Shown in pieces: positions 20,361-29,509 of a stretch of 64,000 nucleotides of DNA; the first letter of the stretch is position 1, and the number at the start of each line of letters is the position of its first letter. The DNA is from Winogradskyella wandonensis (lineage in GTDB: Bacteria > Bacteroidota > Bacteroidia > Flavobacteriales > Flavobacteriaceae), in NCBI RefSeq assembly GCF_004346845.1, contig NZ_SMGI01000003.1:208216-272215 (forward strand). Direction: 5' to 3'. Under the pieces are notes generated by a model that was not told the origin of the DNA, made no database searches, and saw nothing but the letters and a program-made list of their open reading frames with translations. The position numbers and the translations under genes were made by a program.

Positions 20361-21251
20361 TTAATCGATATTTCTCGGATGAGCTTTAGCGTGAACTTTC
20401 TTTAATTCTGCAATACTACTATGCGTATAAATTTGCGTCGCAGCCAAGCTCGAATGTCCTAATAATTCTTTTACCGAATTTATATCCGCACCTTCATTAA
20501 GCAGATGTGTAGCAAATGAGTGTCTTATAACATGAGGGCTACATTTTGTTTTTGAAGACGCTTTACTAAAATACTTATTTATTATTCTATAAACAAGCGT
20601 CTCGTAGACTTTAAGACCTTTTTTAGTAAGAAAAAGATATTTTGAATCTTCTGTTATTGGTAGCTCCTCTCTAAACTGAAGGTAAACATCTAATGTTTTT
20701 AATACCGAACCAATTAAAGGAATAAAGCGCTCTTTGTTACGTTTCCCTAAAACCTTTAACGCACGATTACTTACATCAATATCTATCAGCTTAATATTTA
20801 TTAATTCTATACGCCTTATCCCTGTTGCATAAAATAGTTCGACGATTAATTTGTCTCTTACTCCTTCAAAATCATCAACCTTATTTAAATTTTCGATTAC
20901 ATATTCAAATTCTTTCTCTGAGAATGGGACTTGAATTTTCTTTTCGGTTTTTAAAGCTCTATGCGTTTTTAATGGATTGACCTTTAAATCACCTACTTTG
21001 ATTAAAAATTTATAATATGTATTAAGGGATGATATCTTTCTGTTAATGCTTCGGTTAGATAATTTGTTATTGACTAATGCCACAATCCATTGCCTTATTA
21101 GATTATAACTAGAATTTATGATTTCTTCTCCTGCATATTTTTCATTCAAATATGCTTGATATTGCTGTATATCTTTTATGTAGGCCGTGACAGTGTGTTT
21201 CGAATAGTTCTTTTCGAGCAATAAATAATCTGAAAACCGTGCTAGAGACAT
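20361..21251 (-). CDS. xerC: Tyrosine recombinase XerC/XerD family
   Basis: At 296 aa this is a typical Xer recombinase resolving chromosome dimers at dif. The N-terminal SAM-like core-binding domain (1-90) is followed by a catalytic domain with R146 (ATGIRRIEL), K170 (VLGKRNKER), H240-x-x-R243 (HVIRHSFATHLL), H266 (LGHSS) and Y275 (TQIYTHSS): all catalytic residues are present. The chromosomal housekeeping context (rpsU upstream, hpf downstream) argues against a phage or transposon integrase. XerC versus XerD cannot be settled here. Confidence 0.9.
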   Translation of the reverse strand: MSLARFSDYLLLEKNYSKHTVTAYIKDIQQYQAYLNEKYAGEEIINSSYNLIRQWIVALVNNKLSNRSINRKISSLNTYYKFLIKVGDLKVNPLKTHRALKTEKKIQVPFSEKEFEYVIENLNKVDDFEGVRDKLIVELFYATGIRRIELINIKLIDIDVSNRALKVLGKRNKERFIPLIGSVLKTLDVYLQFREELPITEDSKYLFLTKKGLKVYETLVYRIINKYFSKASSKTKCSPHVIRHSFATHLLNEGADINSVKELLGHSSLAATQIYTHSSIAELKKVHAKAHPRNID

Positions 21252-21308
21252 TTAGAATAATCTGTTGACTTAAATGTAAAGATTTTTTATCACTTAAAAA
21301 CTTTGATT

Positions 21309-21345
21309 AAAAAAAATCCCAATGAATTATCAGTGGGATTTTTAT
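21309..21345 (-). terminator. Terminator after rpsU
   Basis: AATCCCA (21315-21321) and TGGGATT (21334-21340) pair, with an A-run on the left that reads as a T-run on the minus strand. It ends rpsU and separates it from xerC. Confidence 0.8.
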
Positions 21346-21362
21346 TTATTTTCTTGACTTAT

Positions 21363-21557
21363 TTAGAACTGCTCTGCGTCTTTTAAACTTTGAATATATT
21401 CTGCCTTTTGCAATTGCGTTCTTTTAAGCTCTGAAGGTTTTGTATATTGTCTCCGTGACTGTAAATCACGTTTTATACCTGTTCTATTAAACTTGTTTTT
21501 GTAACGCTTTAAAGCTCTATCTATATTTTCGCCAGAATTTACTTCTATTTTTAACAT
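21363..21557 (-). CDS. rpsU: Ribosomal protein bS21
   Basis: A 64-aa basic small-subunit protein near the anti-Shine-Dalgarno end of 16S rRNA. The N-terminus (MLKIEVNSGENIDRALKRYK) and the basic middle (RDLQSRRQYTKPSELKR) are typical. In Bacteroidota the bS21/bS18/bS6 platform sequesters the anti-SD. The gene has a near-ideal Shine-Dalgarno upstream, which is rare in this lineage, and its own promoter and terminator, so it is a single-gene unit. Confidence 0.97.
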   Translation of the reverse strand: MLKIEVNSGENIDRALKRYKNKFNRTGIKRDLQSRRQYTKPSELKRTQLQKAEYIQSLKDAEQF

Positions 21558-21565
21558 AGGTCTTA

Positions 21566-21572
21566 ACCTCCT
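21566..21572 (-). promoter_or_regulatory. Strong Shine-Dalgarno sequence of rpsU
   Basis: AGGAGGT lies 8 bases before the ATG, within GAGAGGAGGTTAAG. Other genes in the window (tuf, rplK, rpoC, prfC, creD) have only AT-rich leaders. Published work on Flavobacterium ribosomes supports an autoregulatory reading: translation of rpsU when bS21 is scarce. Confidence 0.85.
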
Positions 21573-21594
21573 CTCTTTTAATTTTTTTGCGGCG

Positions 21595-21602
21595 CAAATA
21601 TA
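21595..21602 (-). promoter_or_regulatory. -7 box of rpsU
   Basis: TATATTTG matches TAnnTTTG exactly and lies 37 bases before the start. It gives a leader of about 30 nt that contains the Shine-Dalgarno sequence. Confidence 0.55.
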
Positions 21603-21640
21603 TAAACAATTTCTTCTTTTGGAAATAGAGATGTTGTTTT

Positions 21641-23071
21641 TTAATCTTTAAATAATGATGCGCGCTGAGAAAGGTCTTCTATGAGTTGTTCGTCTTCTTC
21701 ACTTTCTAGCAAGACGTTATAATTTTTCCAGAATGCTTTATTGTAAGGTCTTGGAATAAAAATATCCATATTCCATGGCTTGTTAATCAACTCTGATTGT
21801 ATTATTTCTTTATCTAATATAATTTCAGAAAATAAAATTTCTTGAACCGTAGAGTAATACCGCTCCTCTCTGTTGTATCTATCTATTTCTTTTTGAGACA
21901 CCCTTTTGTTAGTCTTAAGTCCAACATTAACCAACTTTGGTGTTTCGTAATAGATGTAATTAGGGTACATCTTATCATTGTACTCGTTATAATTAATGAT
22001 TAGCTTGTGGTTGGTTTGTGTTCCAAATAGGCGCTTACTTCTATCTTTTTGAATTTTTGAATTCGCTACCAACTCATACTCTACCTTTTTGATGGCATAG
22101 TTATCATAATAAATATATAACCAACCTTCTGCTCTGTAGCCGTCGTTATAAATTCCTTTGGTTTCTAGATTAATATCTTGAACGCTTTGGTCTATCTTAA
22201 TTTTGTAAATCTTTCTGCCGTTATCTACTAATATTGTATCTAATTTAAACTGGTGTGTTTTTAAAATATCCTCTCCAAAAAGAGCTTTTTTATCCTGGAC
22301 ATTTCTAAACATATTTAACTTTCCTTGAAAAATATTCTGAAGTCCATTGACTCTATTATCATTCCATTTAATAGCTTTTACCAATTGCGACGTTGCAACA
22401 TCTGACCTTTTAATGTCCTCTGCCCTTAACCTATCTCTACTTTTATTTCTATTTCGGTACGATACATAAGAAAAGATACTATCGACATCTCGTAAATCGT
22501 AGCTTTTACGCATCTCGTCTACATTGACTTTTAGATGCTCGGTGCTTTTACTAACATAGCCAGAATCGTAAACCGTAATTGCACTTTCTATAAGCCATTT
22601 AAACTCTAATTTATTTCGTTCTTTATGGCGCAAAAAACCACGTTGCAAATACGCAGAATCTGGTAATGTTTCAGGAAGTTTTTCTATGGCTTTGAGAACA
22701 ATACCATTTCCTGTTGTTGGTCTTGGGTCTGCTACTATAACAATTTCGTCTAAAGTTGCTACATCTTCTTCCAAAAGTATATCATTAGAACCATCGAACT
22801 GATTAACAGGAACTTTAAAACTTTTATAACCTATTGAAGAAACAATCAGGGTATCGCTTAGGTGCTTATTAGGGACGTTTAAAACAAATTTTCCGTCTGT
22901 ATTACTAATAGTACCTATAGTGGTGTTTTGAACATAAATACTTGCATTTTCAACGGGAAAAAGTAAATCTTTATCCACTAATTTTCCTTTGAGTTCTGTT
23001 TGAGAAAATCCAAAAAAGGCAGCAAAGAAAAAGACTAAAGTTAAATTTAGTTTAAGCTTATTTGAATACAT
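21641..23071 (-). CDS. Secreted protein with carboxypeptidase-like regulatory domain
   Basis: A 476-aa exported protein. A signal peptide (1-23, ending FFGFSQ) is followed by a CarboxypepD_reg-like beta-sandwich (about 24-115: LKGKLVDKDLLFPVENASIY, TISNTDGKFVLNVPN, SSIGYKSF). The remaining 350 residues are rich in beta strands and charged, and lack a TonB plug or a recognisable enzyme motif. It probably sits at the outer membrane or in the periplasm. It resembles short relatives of DUF5686-type proteins, but I cannot assign a function. It lies between rpsU and an acyl-CoA dehydrogenase and shares no obvious operon. Confidence 0.75.
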   Translation of the reverse strand: MYSNKLKLNLTLVFFFAAFFGFSQTELKGKLVDKDLLFPVENASIYVQNTTIGTISNTDGKFVLNVPNKHLSDTLIVSSIGYKSFKVPVNQFDGSNDILLEEDVATLDEIVIVADPRPTTGNGIVLKAIEKLPETLPDSAYLQRGFLRHKERNKLEFKWLIESAITVYDSGYVSKSTEHLKVNVDEMRKSYDLRDVDSIFSYVSYRNRNKSRDRLRAEDIKRSDVATSQLVKAIKWNDNRVNGLQNIFQGKLNMFRNVQDKKALFGEDILKTHQFKLDTILVDNGRKIYKIKIDQSVQDINLETKGIYNDGYRAEGWLYIYYDNYAIKKVEYELVANSKIQKDRSKRLFGTQTNHKLIINYNEYNDKMYPNYIYYETPKLVNVGLKTNKRVSQKEIDRYNREERYYSTVQEILFSEIILDKEIIQSELINKPWNMDIFIPRPYNKAFWKNYNVLLESEEDEQLIEDLSQRASLFKD

Positions 23072-23154
23072 TATAAGTCGATTATTTTGTTTTGATAATG
23101 GAATGGCAAATACTATTCCACAGTGTGTAAAACTCCAAAACTAATCAAATTATT

Positions 23155-24321
23155 TTATGTCGCAGGCTTATAATCCTTATTATCGATAACCATTTTAGCG
23201 ATAATCTCTCGAAGGATTTCGGACGTACCACCACCTATTGGTCCAAGACGACTATCTCTAAACATACGTGCTAGCGGATATTCTTCCATATATCCATAAC
23301 CTCCTAAAAATTGAAGACATTGATAAATAACATCGTCGGCCATTTTTGTAGATTGAAGCTTTGACATCGTCGCCTCCTTAACCACATAATCGCCCATATC
23401 TAATCGCTTTGCAACATAGTAGTTAAATTGTTTACAGATTTCCATTTGAGTTTCACAATCTGCATAGGTGTGTCTTAAAGCCTGAAATTTGTCTATAGTT
23501 TTACCAAAAGCCGTACGCTCTGACATATATTGTTTAGCATATTCTAAGGCATATTCTGCTCTAGCATGCGCATTAATTCCCATAATTAATCGTTCTAATG
23601 CAAAATGCTGCATGATATAAGGGAATCCTTGGTTTTCTTCTCCCATTAAATTTTCGGCAGGAATAACCACATTATCAAAGGCAATTTCACCTGTATCAGA
23701 AGCTCTCCAGCCTAACTTATCTAATTTAGTTGCAGAGATACCAGGCGTTTCTCTATCCATCACAAAAATGCTTATACCCTTATTTCCTAGTTCTGGATTG
23801 GTCTTAGCAGCTACTACTAAATAATCACTATAAACACCATTAGTAATAAATGTTTTAGAACCGTTGATTACATAAGTATCACCTTTTTTTATTGCGGTGG
23901 TTCGCATTCCTGCCACATCACTTCCACCAAAAGGTTCTGTTATACACAAGCATCCTATCTTATCCCCAGAGATACTCGGCGCTAGATACTCCTGCTTAAT
24001 TCTATCGTCTCCCTCTTTATTCAGATGTGTCATTGCCAAATAAGCGTGGGCCCAAATAGCTGCAGAAAAACCGCCAGAATTAATTCGTTGTAATTCTTCT
24101 AACAAAATTACTGTGTAGAACAAATCTAAATCTAGTCCACCGTAGGCTTCTGGATAGGCAAGTCCAAAATACCCCATGTCTCCAAACTTCTTCCAAATAA
24201 AGCGTTCTATTTGTCCTGTTTCTTCCCATTTTTCGATGTAGGGAACAACTTCTTTTTTCAGGAAATCTCTTAAGCTTTCTCGAAATAAATCGTGCTCTTC
24301 GGTAAAGTATAATTTTGACAT
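23155..24321 (-). CDS. Acyl-CoA dehydrogenase
   Basis: An FAD enzyme of 388 aa that oxidises acyl-CoA to enoyl-CoA. The N-terminal helical domain (FTEEHDLFRESLRDFLKKEV) is followed by the signature CLCITEPFGGSDVAGMRTTA, the FAD-contacting FITNGV, and the C-terminal QCLQFLGGYGYMEEYPLAR with an E in the GTSEILREII region. Start: an upstream ATG at 24393 exists, but a TATATTTG box at 24354-24347 places transcription start inside that extension, so the ATG at 24321 (MSKLYFTEEHD) is chosen. Substrate chain length is not deducible. Fatty acid or branched amino acid breakdown are both possible. Confidence 0.92.
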   Translation of the reverse strand: MSKLYFTEEHDLFRESLRDFLKKEVVPYIEKWEETGQIERFIWKKFGDMGYFGLAYPEAYGGLDLDLFYTVILLEELQRINSGGFSAAIWAHAYLAMTHLNKEGDDRIKQEYLAPSISGDKIGCLCITEPFGGSDVAGMRTTAIKKGDTYVINGSKTFITNGVYSDYLVVAAKTNPELGNKGISIFVMDRETPGISATKLDKLGWRASDTGEIAFDNVVIPAENLMGEENQGFPYIMQHFALERLIMGINAHARAEYALEYAKQYMSERTAFGKTIDKFQALRHTYADCETQMEICKQFNYYVAKRLDMGDYVVKEATMSKLQSTKMADDVIYQCLQFLGGYGYMEEYPLARMFRDSRLGPIGGGTSEILREIIAKMVIDNKDYKPAT

Positions 24322-24337
24322 TTTTTTAGCAATTTTT

Positions 24338-25210
24338 TTACAGAAACAAATATAATCTAATAATCTGTAATTTTTTGACAGGAAAATGTTCAACTTTTGT
24401 TAAATCATCAATACTAGAGAATCCTTCTCGTAGTGTTCTTTCTTCAATAATACTGTTTGCTATTTCGTAATCTATATATGGAATAGTAACTAATTCATCT
24501 CTCGTCACCACATTAAGGTTAAAGGTTTTAATTTTTCGAGGTGTTTTAACCACGAAATTTTCTTTTATCTTGACAATTACTTCGGGTGAAAGACCCCATA
24601 TTTCCGTTAACTCTTCTTCCGAAATAAAGCCTTCGTTTCTTTCTCTGTATTTAATAATATTTGCTGAAAGCTTTTCACCCACACCATAAATTTTTTGGAG
24701 TTGACTCGCAGTAGTCCTATTTAAATCTATCTTCTGATTGTAAGTTTTTTGCTTAGTAGAATTATTGAAAGAACCAGAAGAAAAGGGTTTAGACTTTTGA
24801 TTGATTACCCATTCTGGAAATTTGAAATAAGGTGAAATTGTATTTAATAAGGAATCTGAAACCTTAGTAACTTTTTGAAATTCTTTTGCAGAGTTTACCC
24901 ATTGATTTTTAGCTCTAAATTTGTGAAGCCTATCAATTTCTTCATTAGACATCCCAAGCGTGTATCCTTTGAAGTCTGTTATATAATTTGGATTAAAAGG
25001 ATAGATTTTAGGCTTTTGATTTTCTAAAGCAACCTTACGCAAAGAATCTACCTCTATTCTGTAAGTATTTAATTCTTCTTCAGAGATTGATTCTGTTAGG
25101 TCATTATTAAAATTATAAAACCAAAAGAAAGCTTGTACAATTATTATAAAAATAACCAACAAAAAAATCCCACTTCGGTTCTGTTTAGAAAACTTTAAGT
25201 GGGATTTCAT
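24338..25210 (-). CDS. Membrane-anchored helix-hairpin-helix (ComEA-like) protein
   Basis: A 290-aa protein with one N-terminal membrane segment (about 14-32) and a polar linker. Two helix-hairpin-helix regions follow in the C-terminal half (DLNRTTASQLQKIYGVGEKL, SANIIKYRERN; then FNLNVVTRDELVTIPYIDYE). HhH repeats bind DNA non-specifically. ComEA-like proteins act in DNA uptake, but ComEA has a different linker and length, so this is only a family-level call. The stop is close to the dehydrogenase start, and the gene follows the symporter by 16 bp. Confidence 0.8.
   Translation of the reverse strand: MKSHLKFSKQNRSGIFLLVIFIIIVQAFFWFYNFNNDLTESISEEELNTYRIEVDSLRKVALENQKPKIYPFNPNYITDFKGYTLGMSNEEIDRLHKFRAKNQWVNSAKEFQKVTKVSDSLLNTISPYFKFPEWVINQKSKPFSSGSFNNSTKQKTYNQKIDLNRTTASQLQKIYGVGEKLSANIIKYRERNEGFISEEELTEIWGLSPEVIVKIKENFVVKTPRKIKTFNLNVVTRDELVTIPYIDYEIANSIIEERTLREGFSSIDDLTKVEHFPVKKLQIIRLYLFL
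24347..24354 (-). promoter_or_regulatory. -7 box of the acyl-CoA dehydrogenase gene
   Basis: TATATTTG lies 26 bases before the start at 24321, within the last codons of the upstream helix-hairpin-helix gene. It decides the start of the dehydrogenase. Confidence 0.5.
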
Positions 25211-25226
25211 ATATCAATAAATGTAT

Positions 25227-26819
25227 TTAAGCTTTGTTCTCTTTTATCGCCTGCATATATCGTTTCAGTTCGTCTCTAACCTTTGGAGCAAGAATAACTA
25301 GACCAATCATGTTTGGTACCATCATTGCAAAAATCATAGCATCAGAAAAACCAATAACAGACCCCAAACTTGCAGCAGCACCTATTATCACGAAAATACA
25401 AAAGATAATTTTGTAAGTGTATTCCATTTTTTTGGAGCGTCCAAATAAATATGACCATCCTTGGAAACCATAATAAGACCATGAAATCATTGAGCTAAAT
25501 GCAAATAATACCACCGCAACAGTAAGCACATATGGGAACCAAGAAATCGCAGATTCGAAAGCTCCAGACGTCAACAAAATAGCTTGAGCGTCATTTAAAG
25601 AAGCATTGGCAGCTGTAACATTTCCGGTGATAATTAAAACTAAGGCTGTCATTGTACATACTAATACCGTATCGATAAAAGGTTCTAATAACGCTACCAT
25701 ACCCTCAGATGCAGCATACTTTGTCTTAACTGCAGAGTGTGCTATAGAAGCAGAACCTATACCAGCTTCATTAGAAAAAGCAGCACGCCTAAATCCTTGC
25801 ACAAGTACACCAACAGCACCACCTGCAACACCTTCTGGACTAAACGCACCTTCGAATATTTGAGCGAACGCTGCACCAATCATATCGTAGTTTACGAAAA
25901 TCACAAATAAAGACGCAGCAACATAAATCACAACCATAAATGGCACAATTTTATCGGTAACCTTAGCAATTGACTTTATACCTCCAATAATAACAATACC
26001 TACTAAAATTGCCATAACTAAACCAAAGGCCCAACCGTATCCATTTAAAAATGACTGTTCGCCACCAGTAATATTTTCTACAAGTTGAAATGCCTGATTT
26101 ACTTGAAACATATTTCCACCGCCAAAGGAGCCTCCAATTACGAATATTGCAAAAAGTACAGCAAGAACCTTTCCTAGCTTTTCTAATCCTTTAGATTTAA
26201 GACCTTTTGTTAAATAGTACATTGGACCACCGTAAACCGTCCCGTCCTCTTCTATATCTCTGTATTTAACACCCAAGGTGCATTCTACAAATTTTGACGC
26301 CATTCCTAAAAGTCCTGCTACAATCATCCAAAACGTAGCTCCTGCACCACCTATAGAAACTGCTATGGCAACACCTGCTATGTTACCCAAACCAACAGTG
26401 GCTGAAAGCGCCGCAGTTAAAGCCTGAAAATGTGAAACTTCTCCTTCATGGCCTTCTACAGCAATTGTTTCTATTGAATCTCCACCAGGTGTTGAATCAC
26501 CTGCTGCTATCATTGTTTCGTGATGATCAATATCATCATACTTACCTCTTACTATATTAATAGAAGTTAAAAAACCTCTAATATTAATTAGCTTAAAATA
26601 AAATGTAAAATATGTTGCTCCTATTATTAACGGGAATAAAACCCAGAAAACCTTAACACCTCCACCAAAATCTATTTGATAGAAAATAGCGTTTACAAAC
26701 CAACCAGTGGCATCTCCAAAAGCCTCGTCGATTCTTTGGTCCAGACCCTTCTCAACGTCTTGAGCTATGTTCAGTAACGGTAATAATAATGCAAAAATAG
26801 ATAGAAGATATTTCTTCAT
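25227..26819 (-). CDS. Sodium:alanine/glycine symporter (AGCS family)
   Basis: A multi-spanning inner-membrane transporter of 530 aa. AGCS hallmarks are LSATVGLGNIAGVAIAVSIGG, the substrate region VQGFRRAAFSNEAGIGSASI and GGPMYYLTKG. Start: the longer reading at 26891 adds 24 residues, whereas the ATG at 26819 gives a clean N-terminus (MKKYLLSIFALLLPLLNIAQ). That leader looks like a signal peptide, which is common in Bacteroidota members of this family. It is expected to import alanine or glycine with Na+. It is transcribed ahead of the HhH gene. Confidence 0.92.
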   Translation of the reverse strand: MKKYLLSIFALLLPLLNIAQDVEKGLDQRIDEAFGDATGWFVNAIFYQIDFGGGVKVFWVLFPLIIGATYFTFYFKLINIRGFLTSINIVRGKYDDIDHHETMIAAGDSTPGGDSIETIAVEGHEGEVSHFQALTAALSATVGLGNIAGVAIAVSIGGAGATFWMIVAGLLGMASKFVECTLGVKYRDIEEDGTVYGGPMYYLTKGLKSKGLEKLGKVLAVLFAIFVIGGSFGGGNMFQVNQAFQLVENITGGEQSFLNGYGWAFGLVMAILVGIVIIGGIKSIAKVTDKIVPFMVVIYVAASLFVIFVNYDMIGAAFAQIFEGAFSPEGVAGGAVGVLVQGFRRAAFSNEAGIGSASIAHSAVKTKYAASEGMVALLEPFIDTVLVCTMTALVLIITGNVTAANASLNDAQAILLTSGAFESAISWFPYVLTVAVVLFAFSSMISWSYYGFQGWSYLFGRSKKMEYTYKIIFCIFVIIGAAASLGSVIGFSDAMIFAMMVPNMIGLVILAPKVRDELKRYMQAIKENKA

Positions 26820-26915
26820 GAGTATAGTATTAGTTAGTATTTTTTCAAGTAGGCGACAAGATGCTAAAAAAAATTGAACTTTTAAAGCCAAAGACGTTAA
26901 AATGGAATTAAAAGA

Positions 26916-27938
26916 CTATCCAATATTAAATTCGGAATTTAGTTTGTGTATCTGCTCTGGGCGTCCTAGTACTACAATCTTCGACCCTGGAATTAAACGA
27001 GTTTCTGCACCAGGATTAATAGTATAATCCCCTTTTCCATCTTTAAAACCAATAACAGTGCATCCTGTTTTTCGTCTTAAATCTAATTCTCTAATGGTTT
27101 TAATTTTTGACGCATCATATAATTGTTCAACTTTAACTTCTTCTATGTTAATATTGCGCTCACCTACAATCCCTAAATTATCTATAAATTCTATTAAATC
27201 TGGAATAACAACTAAAGACGCCATATGATCACCACCTATACGGTCTGGTAGTATTACATTATTTGCTCCTGCTAGCTTTAGTTTGTTGTATGATGTTTCT
27301 TGGGAAGCGCGGCTTATTATTTTTAAATCTGAATTAAGTTGTCTTGCAGATAATACAACAAAAAGGTTGTCTGCATCCTCTGGTAATGCAGATATAAGTG
27401 TTTTAGCACGCTTGACACCTGCTTCTAATAATGTTTCATCCTCATTAGCATTCCCATAAATGAATGGAATTTCTTCTTCCTGAAATCGTTCAATTATTTC
27501 TTTGTCTTTCTCGATGATCACAAACGGTTTGTCATATGCTAATAACTTTTTAGCAGCTTGCTTACCATTTCTTCCGTAACCACATATAATGATATGATTA
27601 GACAAGGCATCTATTTTCTTCTGCATTTTTCGCTGTTTTATATTTTCAAAATTATTTTTACTCAGTATATATTCTGTTATGATAGAAATAGCGTATCCCA
27701 CGATTACAACACTAGATAGAATGAGAAATATTGTAAATATTTTAGATGAGGTATCTAGCGGATTTACTTCTGCAAAACCTACTGTAGTAATGGTAATCAC
27801 AGTCATGTAAGCGGCATCAATCCAAGAATACCCCGAGAAAAATCGGTATCCCAAAACGCCAATAAGCATTATACCTACAAGCATAATTAATGCTGTGTAT
27901 ATCTTTGACCTGAATAATCTTAATAAAGGATTTCCCAT
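26916..27938 (-). CDS. Two-helix potassium channel with RCK (TrkA-N) domain
   Basis: A 340-aa MthK-like channel: membrane helix 1 (about 13-31), pore helix and filter TTVGFAE (51-57), helix 2 (about 66-88). A cytoplasmic Rossmann RCK domain follows (IIICGYGRNGKQAAKKLL, about 113-230), then a TrkA-C domain (about 250-338). The usual filter is TVGYG/TVGFG; here the last glycine is alanine, which is unusual. It overlaps nothing and starts 3 bp after the PspC gene, so the two are probably cotranscribed. Confidence 0.9.
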   Translation of the reverse strand: MGNPLLRLFRSKIYTALIMLVGIMLIGVLGYRFFSGYSWIDAAYMTVITITTVGFAEVNPLDTSSKIFTIFLILSSVVIVGYAISIITEYILSKNNFENIKQRKMQKKIDALSNHIIICGYGRNGKQAAKKLLAYDKPFVIIEKDKEIIERFQEEEIPFIYGNANEDETLLEAGVKRAKTLISALPEDADNLFVVLSARQLNSDLKIISRASQETSYNKLKLAGANNVILPDRIGGDHMASLVVIPDLIEFIDNLGIVGERNINIEEVKVEQLYDASKIKTIRELDLRRKTGCTVIGFKDGKGDYTINPGAETRLIPGSKIVVLGRPEQIHKLNSEFNIG

Positions 27939-27941
27939 AGC

Positions 27942-28169
27942 TTATAAATCGAAAACTGAGCTTCTTTTTGTATATAAAATATCCTTTATACGAATCCAAA
28001 AGGCTAAAAATAGATATACTGCAAAACCAAATCCTAAGGTTACGAACGTTAGATACATAAAAGTCGTGCGAACAATTTTTGCACGAATCCCTAATCTATC
28101 TGCGATACGCTGACAAACGTAATAGCCTCGCTTCTGAAAATAAAGTAATAAACTATAAAATATATTCAT
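27942..28169 (-). CDS. PspC-domain small membrane protein
   Basis: A 75-aa protein whose RGYYVCQRIADRLGIRAKIVRTTF followed by a hydrophobic segment (about 36-60) is the PspC pattern. PspC proteins sense envelope stress in phage-shock systems, but no pspA/B neighbours exist here. It is directly upstream of the K+ channel gene (3 bp) and 9 bp downstream of DUF2851. Its association with the channel is an inference from spacing. Confidence 0.85.
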   Translation of the reverse strand: MNIFYSLLLYFQKRGYYVCQRIADRLGIRAKIVRTTFMYLTFVTLGFGFAVYLFLAFWIRIKDILYTKRSSVFDL

Positions 28170-28178
28170 ATGTCAAAG

Positions 28179-29453
28179 TTAGTAACTATTAGCGATTAAT
28201 TGGTTTCCTATGGCACATTGTAAACATTTATTTTTGTTGCAATAATTATTTTTTAGCTGAATTAAGCCTTGGGAAGTCATCGCTGTTGTTTTAAGTGCTT
28301 TTAAATCTAGAAACTTATCCACGACACTATTCTTTTCTATAGCGATTGATGTAATTAGGTCTAATATCTTCTTTTCTTCGTCCTTGCCTAATGATTTTGC
28401 ATAGCTAAATTTAAGTGGTAAAATGGTATTAATTAAAAGTAAATCAATAAATGATTTGCTAAGGTTCTTCTTTATTCTCTTTGATGTTTTAGAAAATGTA
28501 TAATGCGTCTCCCAAAACGCAGACGTGCAGATATTAAAAAACTCGTAGTAATCATCAACCGTCTCTAAATTCATTAGTTTAGAAAACAAATTGTCTTCTT
28601 TATTATAGACTTGTGCTAATTGAGAAAGGCGAATGGTCGGAAAATTTGGTGGACGTAATCTAAAAAACTGCAAGGGTAAGACTCCTTGATTAGCGAGATT
28701 AAATTTTTGTTTAAGATAGACATACCTCTTTTTTAAATCAAGAAAATAACCATCTTGAATATCATCGTTTAATAAGTTGCACTGTCCAAAAAATAGTGCT
28801 TCTAAATCTTCAAAACTGTGTTTTGTTTTTCGCACTACTGAAAACTCAACTGAGTTCGCTAAAGACAAAAAGGCTTGTCCGTTAACCTTTAACCCAAAAT
28901 TCTTGCAGAGCATTTTAAATAAAACTGCTTCCCAATTGTTTTTTGAAGCTGATAAAAGCGCATTAATAGATTTAGATTTTTGTTCTAATCGCTCAAAGTA
29001 CAATCGTTCTATCCAATTGTTCAATATAAAATCATCAACATTATGAAAATCCTTCTCGCAATTAATCCAAGATTTAGAGCTTAACAGGTTTTTGTAGTTA
29101 TTTAAAAGTTCTGCTTTTATGTATTGCTGAAGCTCCAACGTTGGAATAACGGAGTTGTCTTTTCTATAAATATCCGTATCATGTTCCCAAACGACGTGTA
29201 AAATTACGTTATCGTAAGCACTATCTTTTTCGTGATTATGCACATACCAGTCCGAAGACTTTAGATGTATTTCTACATTGCCTGCCCATTTTTGATTGTC
29301 AATTATTAGTTGCGCATTAAAAAAATCTGGACCAGCGTTATGATTGTGCTGGCCTAAATGTATTATGTGCACTGGCAAGCCTTCAACCGTTTTTAAATCT
29401 GCTGATTGAAACCTTTTGTACTTCCAAACAAAATGAAGAAAATCTTCTTGCAT
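28179..29453 (-). CDS. DUF2851 family protein
   Basis: A 424-aa soluble protein. The N-terminal part (FLHFVWKYKRFQSADLKTVEG, GPDFFNAQLIIDNQKWAGNVEIHLKSSDW, NVILHVVWEHD) is typical of DUF2851. Its charged residues recall the nuclease-like fold suggested for related families. The C-terminus has a cysteine cluster (CNKNKCLQCAIG) that may bind metal. The function is unknown to me. It is separated from the upstream CBS gene by a terminator and leads the PspC-channel group. Confidence 0.85.
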   Translation of the reverse strand: MQEDFLHFVWKYKRFQSADLKTVEGLPVHIIHLGQHNHNAGPDFFNAQLIIDNQKWAGNVEIHLKSSDWYVHNHEKDSAYDNVILHVVWEHDTDIYRKDNSVIPTLELQQYIKAELLNNYKNLLSSKSWINCEKDFHNVDDFILNNWIERLYFERLEQKSKSINALLSASKNNWEAVLFKMLCKNFGLKVNGQAFLSLANSVEFSVVRKTKHSFEDLEALFFGQCNLLNDDIQDGYFLDLKKRYVYLKQKFNLANQGVLPLQFFRLRPPNFPTIRLSQLAQVYNKEDNLFSKLMNLETVDDYYEFFNICTSAFWETHYTFSKTSKRIKKNLSKSFIDLLLINTILPLKFSYAKSLGKDEEKKILDLITSIAIEKNSVVDKFLDLKALKTTAMTSQGLIQLKNNYCNKNKCLQCAIGNQLIANSY

Positions 29454-29460
29454 ACTCTAA

Positions 29461-29491
29461 AATAAAAAATCCTGAGCAATACTCAGGATTT
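29461..29491 (-). terminator. Terminator after the cystathionine beta-synthase-like gene
   Basis: AAATCCTGAG (29467-29476) and CTCAGGATTT (29482-29491) pair perfectly around 5 bases and are followed by T residues on the minus strand. Confidence 0.88.
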
Positions 29492-29509
29492 AATTTTAAA
29501 CTATACGTT

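Noticed and set aside
20361-21251. Phage or transposon integrase
   Set aside because: Length, intact Xer motifs and the rpsU/hpf housekeeping context fit a chromosomal Xer recombinase; no attachment sites or phage genes are present.
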